Positions 41,802 to 43,971 of a stretch of 43,971 nucleotides of DNA are shown piece after piece. The DNA is from Chara braunii. Its lineage: Eukaryota > Streptophyta > Charophyceae > Charales > Characeae. Below the pieces are notes generated by a model that saw only the letters and a program-made list of their open reading frames with translations, made no database searches and had not been told where the DNA came from. The stretch spans positions 1,094,413 to 1,138,383 of the forward strand of contig BFEA01000259.1 of assembly GCA_003427395.1 (NCBI GenBank), in the 5' to 3' direction. The position numbers were made by a program, and so were the translations under genes. Each line of letters opens with the position of its first letter. Within the stretch, counting starts at the first letter, position 1.

Positions 41802-43971
41802 TGTCGAGCGCATCGGTCCGGCACCGCACCAAGGCAGCGCGGGACCCTCCCGGCCGCGTCACGCAGAAGTTAATTTTTATCCTTCGTCGTGAATATACAT
41901 GGAGCTTCTACAAAGATGCTCCGGCCGAGTGCGTCAGCCTTACCTCCCGCGAGCCCCTACGACAAGATAGGGCCTACGTGAGGCACGACTTACCTCCACC
42001 TTACGGGAGTTGTCGNCTCCCTTCGGTGGGCGTATCCCCGCCGAGCTACCAGTCCACAGTACGAAAGCTAATCAATTGCAATCGCAGAGGTGGATTAGCC
42101 GAGGGCGTTTCTCGTTCGTTGTAGCATAGGGGGTACGCGCGGTAATACGCCTATCGGACCCGCACGCGAACCGACATCTTGGGGGGCTGAAGTCCCAAGC
42201 GCGGCTCGTCGTCGATCGACTGAGACGTATCCCACACACCACGCGCATACCACTCTACGAACACAAAAAATAAAACACACGCACACACACATCAAACAAC
42301 GCGACAACACTCCTAGTCCCTTCAGTAGCCATCCCATAACTTTCCGATGCAGGAATCAGATAGGCGTCACGCGCAAGACTTCGTATAAAACCGCGCAGAC
42401 GAAGGGCTAACTCATATCGACTCCCAATGCAAGCGTGCGCAAGCAGACGCGATGATGGCGTACTATGTAGTGTCCATAATCAAGTGGTCCCTCGTGGATC
42501 CGAGTGCCGCCTATGACACTCAAGTGTCAGACTCGAAGTGTCGTGAGGGTCTAATCCCTCACGACATTGCACGACTGAAGAAATAGTCGCGCAGCCGTCA
42601 CGAGACCTCCGGCCTTTGGTCTGAGCGTCTCGGTAGGCAAGGCGAATAGACTCTGCACGGGGGCAGATTCCTTCCCTGCAGAGTCTAGGGCTTGGGATGT
42701 CCTGAACAAGGACCTTGAATCCCGGCCCAAGACCAACGTCCGACTATAAAAATCTTCAAAAAACAAATGATAAAAAGGATCTCCATTTTCTCTCAAGGAA
42801 CAATCTGGTTAGCCCTTATGCACAATTACAGTAGGCCTCTCAAATATTTGGAGCACTTATAAATATATAAGGGTTAGTTATATAGGACGATCACTTCTCA
42901 CAATCACAGTGGGGCTCCCTCCAACCATATATGTACGTAATCGCAGGCAAACACATCCAGAGTCTGAATCACAAACGCACCTGCAATCATATCAAAGATT
43001 CATCCAAAAGTCCACACACTACATGGGGTCAACTTCAACCATTCTTTGCATTCATACCCCTCGCTTTAGCCATACAAGCCTCACTCGTGCAACTCGTAAT
43101 TAAATACTCAGTACTTTTGTTGGATGACCATTCAATAAAGTCCGGGTGAAAACACAACAAAACAGTTCAATCACAAGGCTAAAGCCTTTAGGTTGAGTGA
43201 CAAGAGTGAATTGGAGTTGAATCGTAAACCGACGAATCGTTAACCGACCTGTTATCAGTGATAACAGAAAATCATCCTTGCAGGATCAAGCTGAAACTAG
43301 TCCAAATTCTGAATCACTCGATCAAGAGGACTTGTAACACATGACAGGCCAATCCCCAGGCTAAACCTATAAGTCCATGAAGAACAATCTCCATATCATG
43401 ATCTTACCTAAATCATCCTATTCGACTATATCTAAGCCTACCTCTAAGCAAGTTCCCAAAGAAAGNTAGACTCATGNAAAAATCTCCCCTTATTCAGAGT
43501 GGACTANCTGAATCGCCACCTGTCAAAATATAATCTACCTNNTCTACACTAAGAAAATTTCGGTAANGCTTCCCGTAGGAAAAATGNTTTTTTAGAATTT
43601 ATATAAGTCCAAATATGAAAGCAAAAATAATCTTTGACTCTGAGAAGTCAAATTTTGTCTAACTTCCTGAATTAGTAAAAATTTTGGTAGCACTCCCTTT
43701 AGAAAGGGAAACTTCCCAGATTTACACCAAGTCAGATATGAACTNAAAAGACAACTTGAGTTCAACNTAGACAATATTTAACTAACTCCTTAGTTTTGCA
43801 GAAATTTCGGCAGCACTCCCTTTAAAAAAGTGTTATTCCAAAATTTATACAAGGCTAAGTTCANAATTTGAAGCTAACTTTGACTTCTCAAAGTTCAATT
43901 TTGTCNAACTCCCTGAATTANCAAAAATTTGGGCAGCANNCNCTTTAAAAAANGAGACTTTNNNNANNTNT
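41802..43971 (-). repeat. 5' LTR of the giant element (partial, runs off the window)
   Basis: Direct repeat of 28238-30273, offset 13,590 bp in its upper part. It is at least 2170 bp long and has no upper boundary inside the window. It contains the 11-bp hairpin at about 42539-42566 and the tandem ~130-bp units from about 43550. It differs from the other copy by an insertion near 42777-42810. Ends in Ns. Confidence 0.9.

Overview
The window looks like nuclear DNA from a large, repeat-rich eukaryotic genome. Nothing in it is bacterial or viral-genomic. It holds a Ty3/gypsy chromovirus primed by initiator tRNA-Met, a second LTR element with a tRNA-Asp-type primer site, several poly(A)-tailed SINE-like repeats, long di- and trinucleotide repeats, and snRNA-derived pseudogenes. 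The tRNA-Asp-type primer site and the chromodomain integrase fit the green plant lineage; a charophyte-like streptophyte alga is my best guess, but the sequence does not prove it. I found no intact host protein-coding gene. Nearly all long reading frames are retroelement remnants or translated low-complexity repeats.

Layout. (1) 1-8558, minus strand: a chromovirus with its 3' LTR cut by the window edge (1-780), polypurine tract, chromodomain, integrase, RNase H, RT, protease, gag, an AT-rich leader, PBS and a complete 1385-bp 5' LTR (7174-8558). It carries many stops and frameshifts. (2) 8559-11900: sparse sequence with foldback hairpins and microsatellites. (3) About 11900-14512: a 2.6-kb segment bounded by inverted repeats, with four internal repeats. 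(4) 14513-20700: tandem repeats, a hairpin SINE-like element, a dense microsatellite belt and a 33-nt U6 snRNA core fragment. (5) 20700-28237: small mobile-element debris, namely a second U6-derived segment, more hairpin SINE-like copies, a 590-bp foldback, a 510-bp TIR element with a 5-bp target duplication, a tRNA-derived SINE and a ~205-bp tandem array. (6) 28238-43971, minus strand: a giant LTR element. It has direct repeats over 2.1 kb, a PBS, a leader ORF of unknown function, a gag gene preceded by a plausible intron, and no visible pol.

The most unusual material lies in the giant element. At 31.0-31.95 kb there are about eleven hairpins whose arms differ but stay complementary around a conserved loop core. 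At 36.95-37.17 kb there is a 46-bp tandem hairpin array with covarying stems. At 34.61-34.87 kb there is a composite on the element's sense strand made of a U6 5' part, a U2 5' part and two U6 3' parts. A polypurine-like tract at about 37.14 kb suggests that the LTRs could be nearly 9 kb, which would place all three structures inside the LTR. In that case the element would be PBS, leader ORF, gag and PPT between giant structured LTRs, mobilised by pol from another element.

Both LTR elements are decayed, and most of the disabling point changes look like C-to-T or G-to-A transitions, as expected for methylated, silenced repeats. The two giant-element repeats contain an 816-bp stretch with identical N positions. 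That looks like an assembly artefact and affects any LTR dating.
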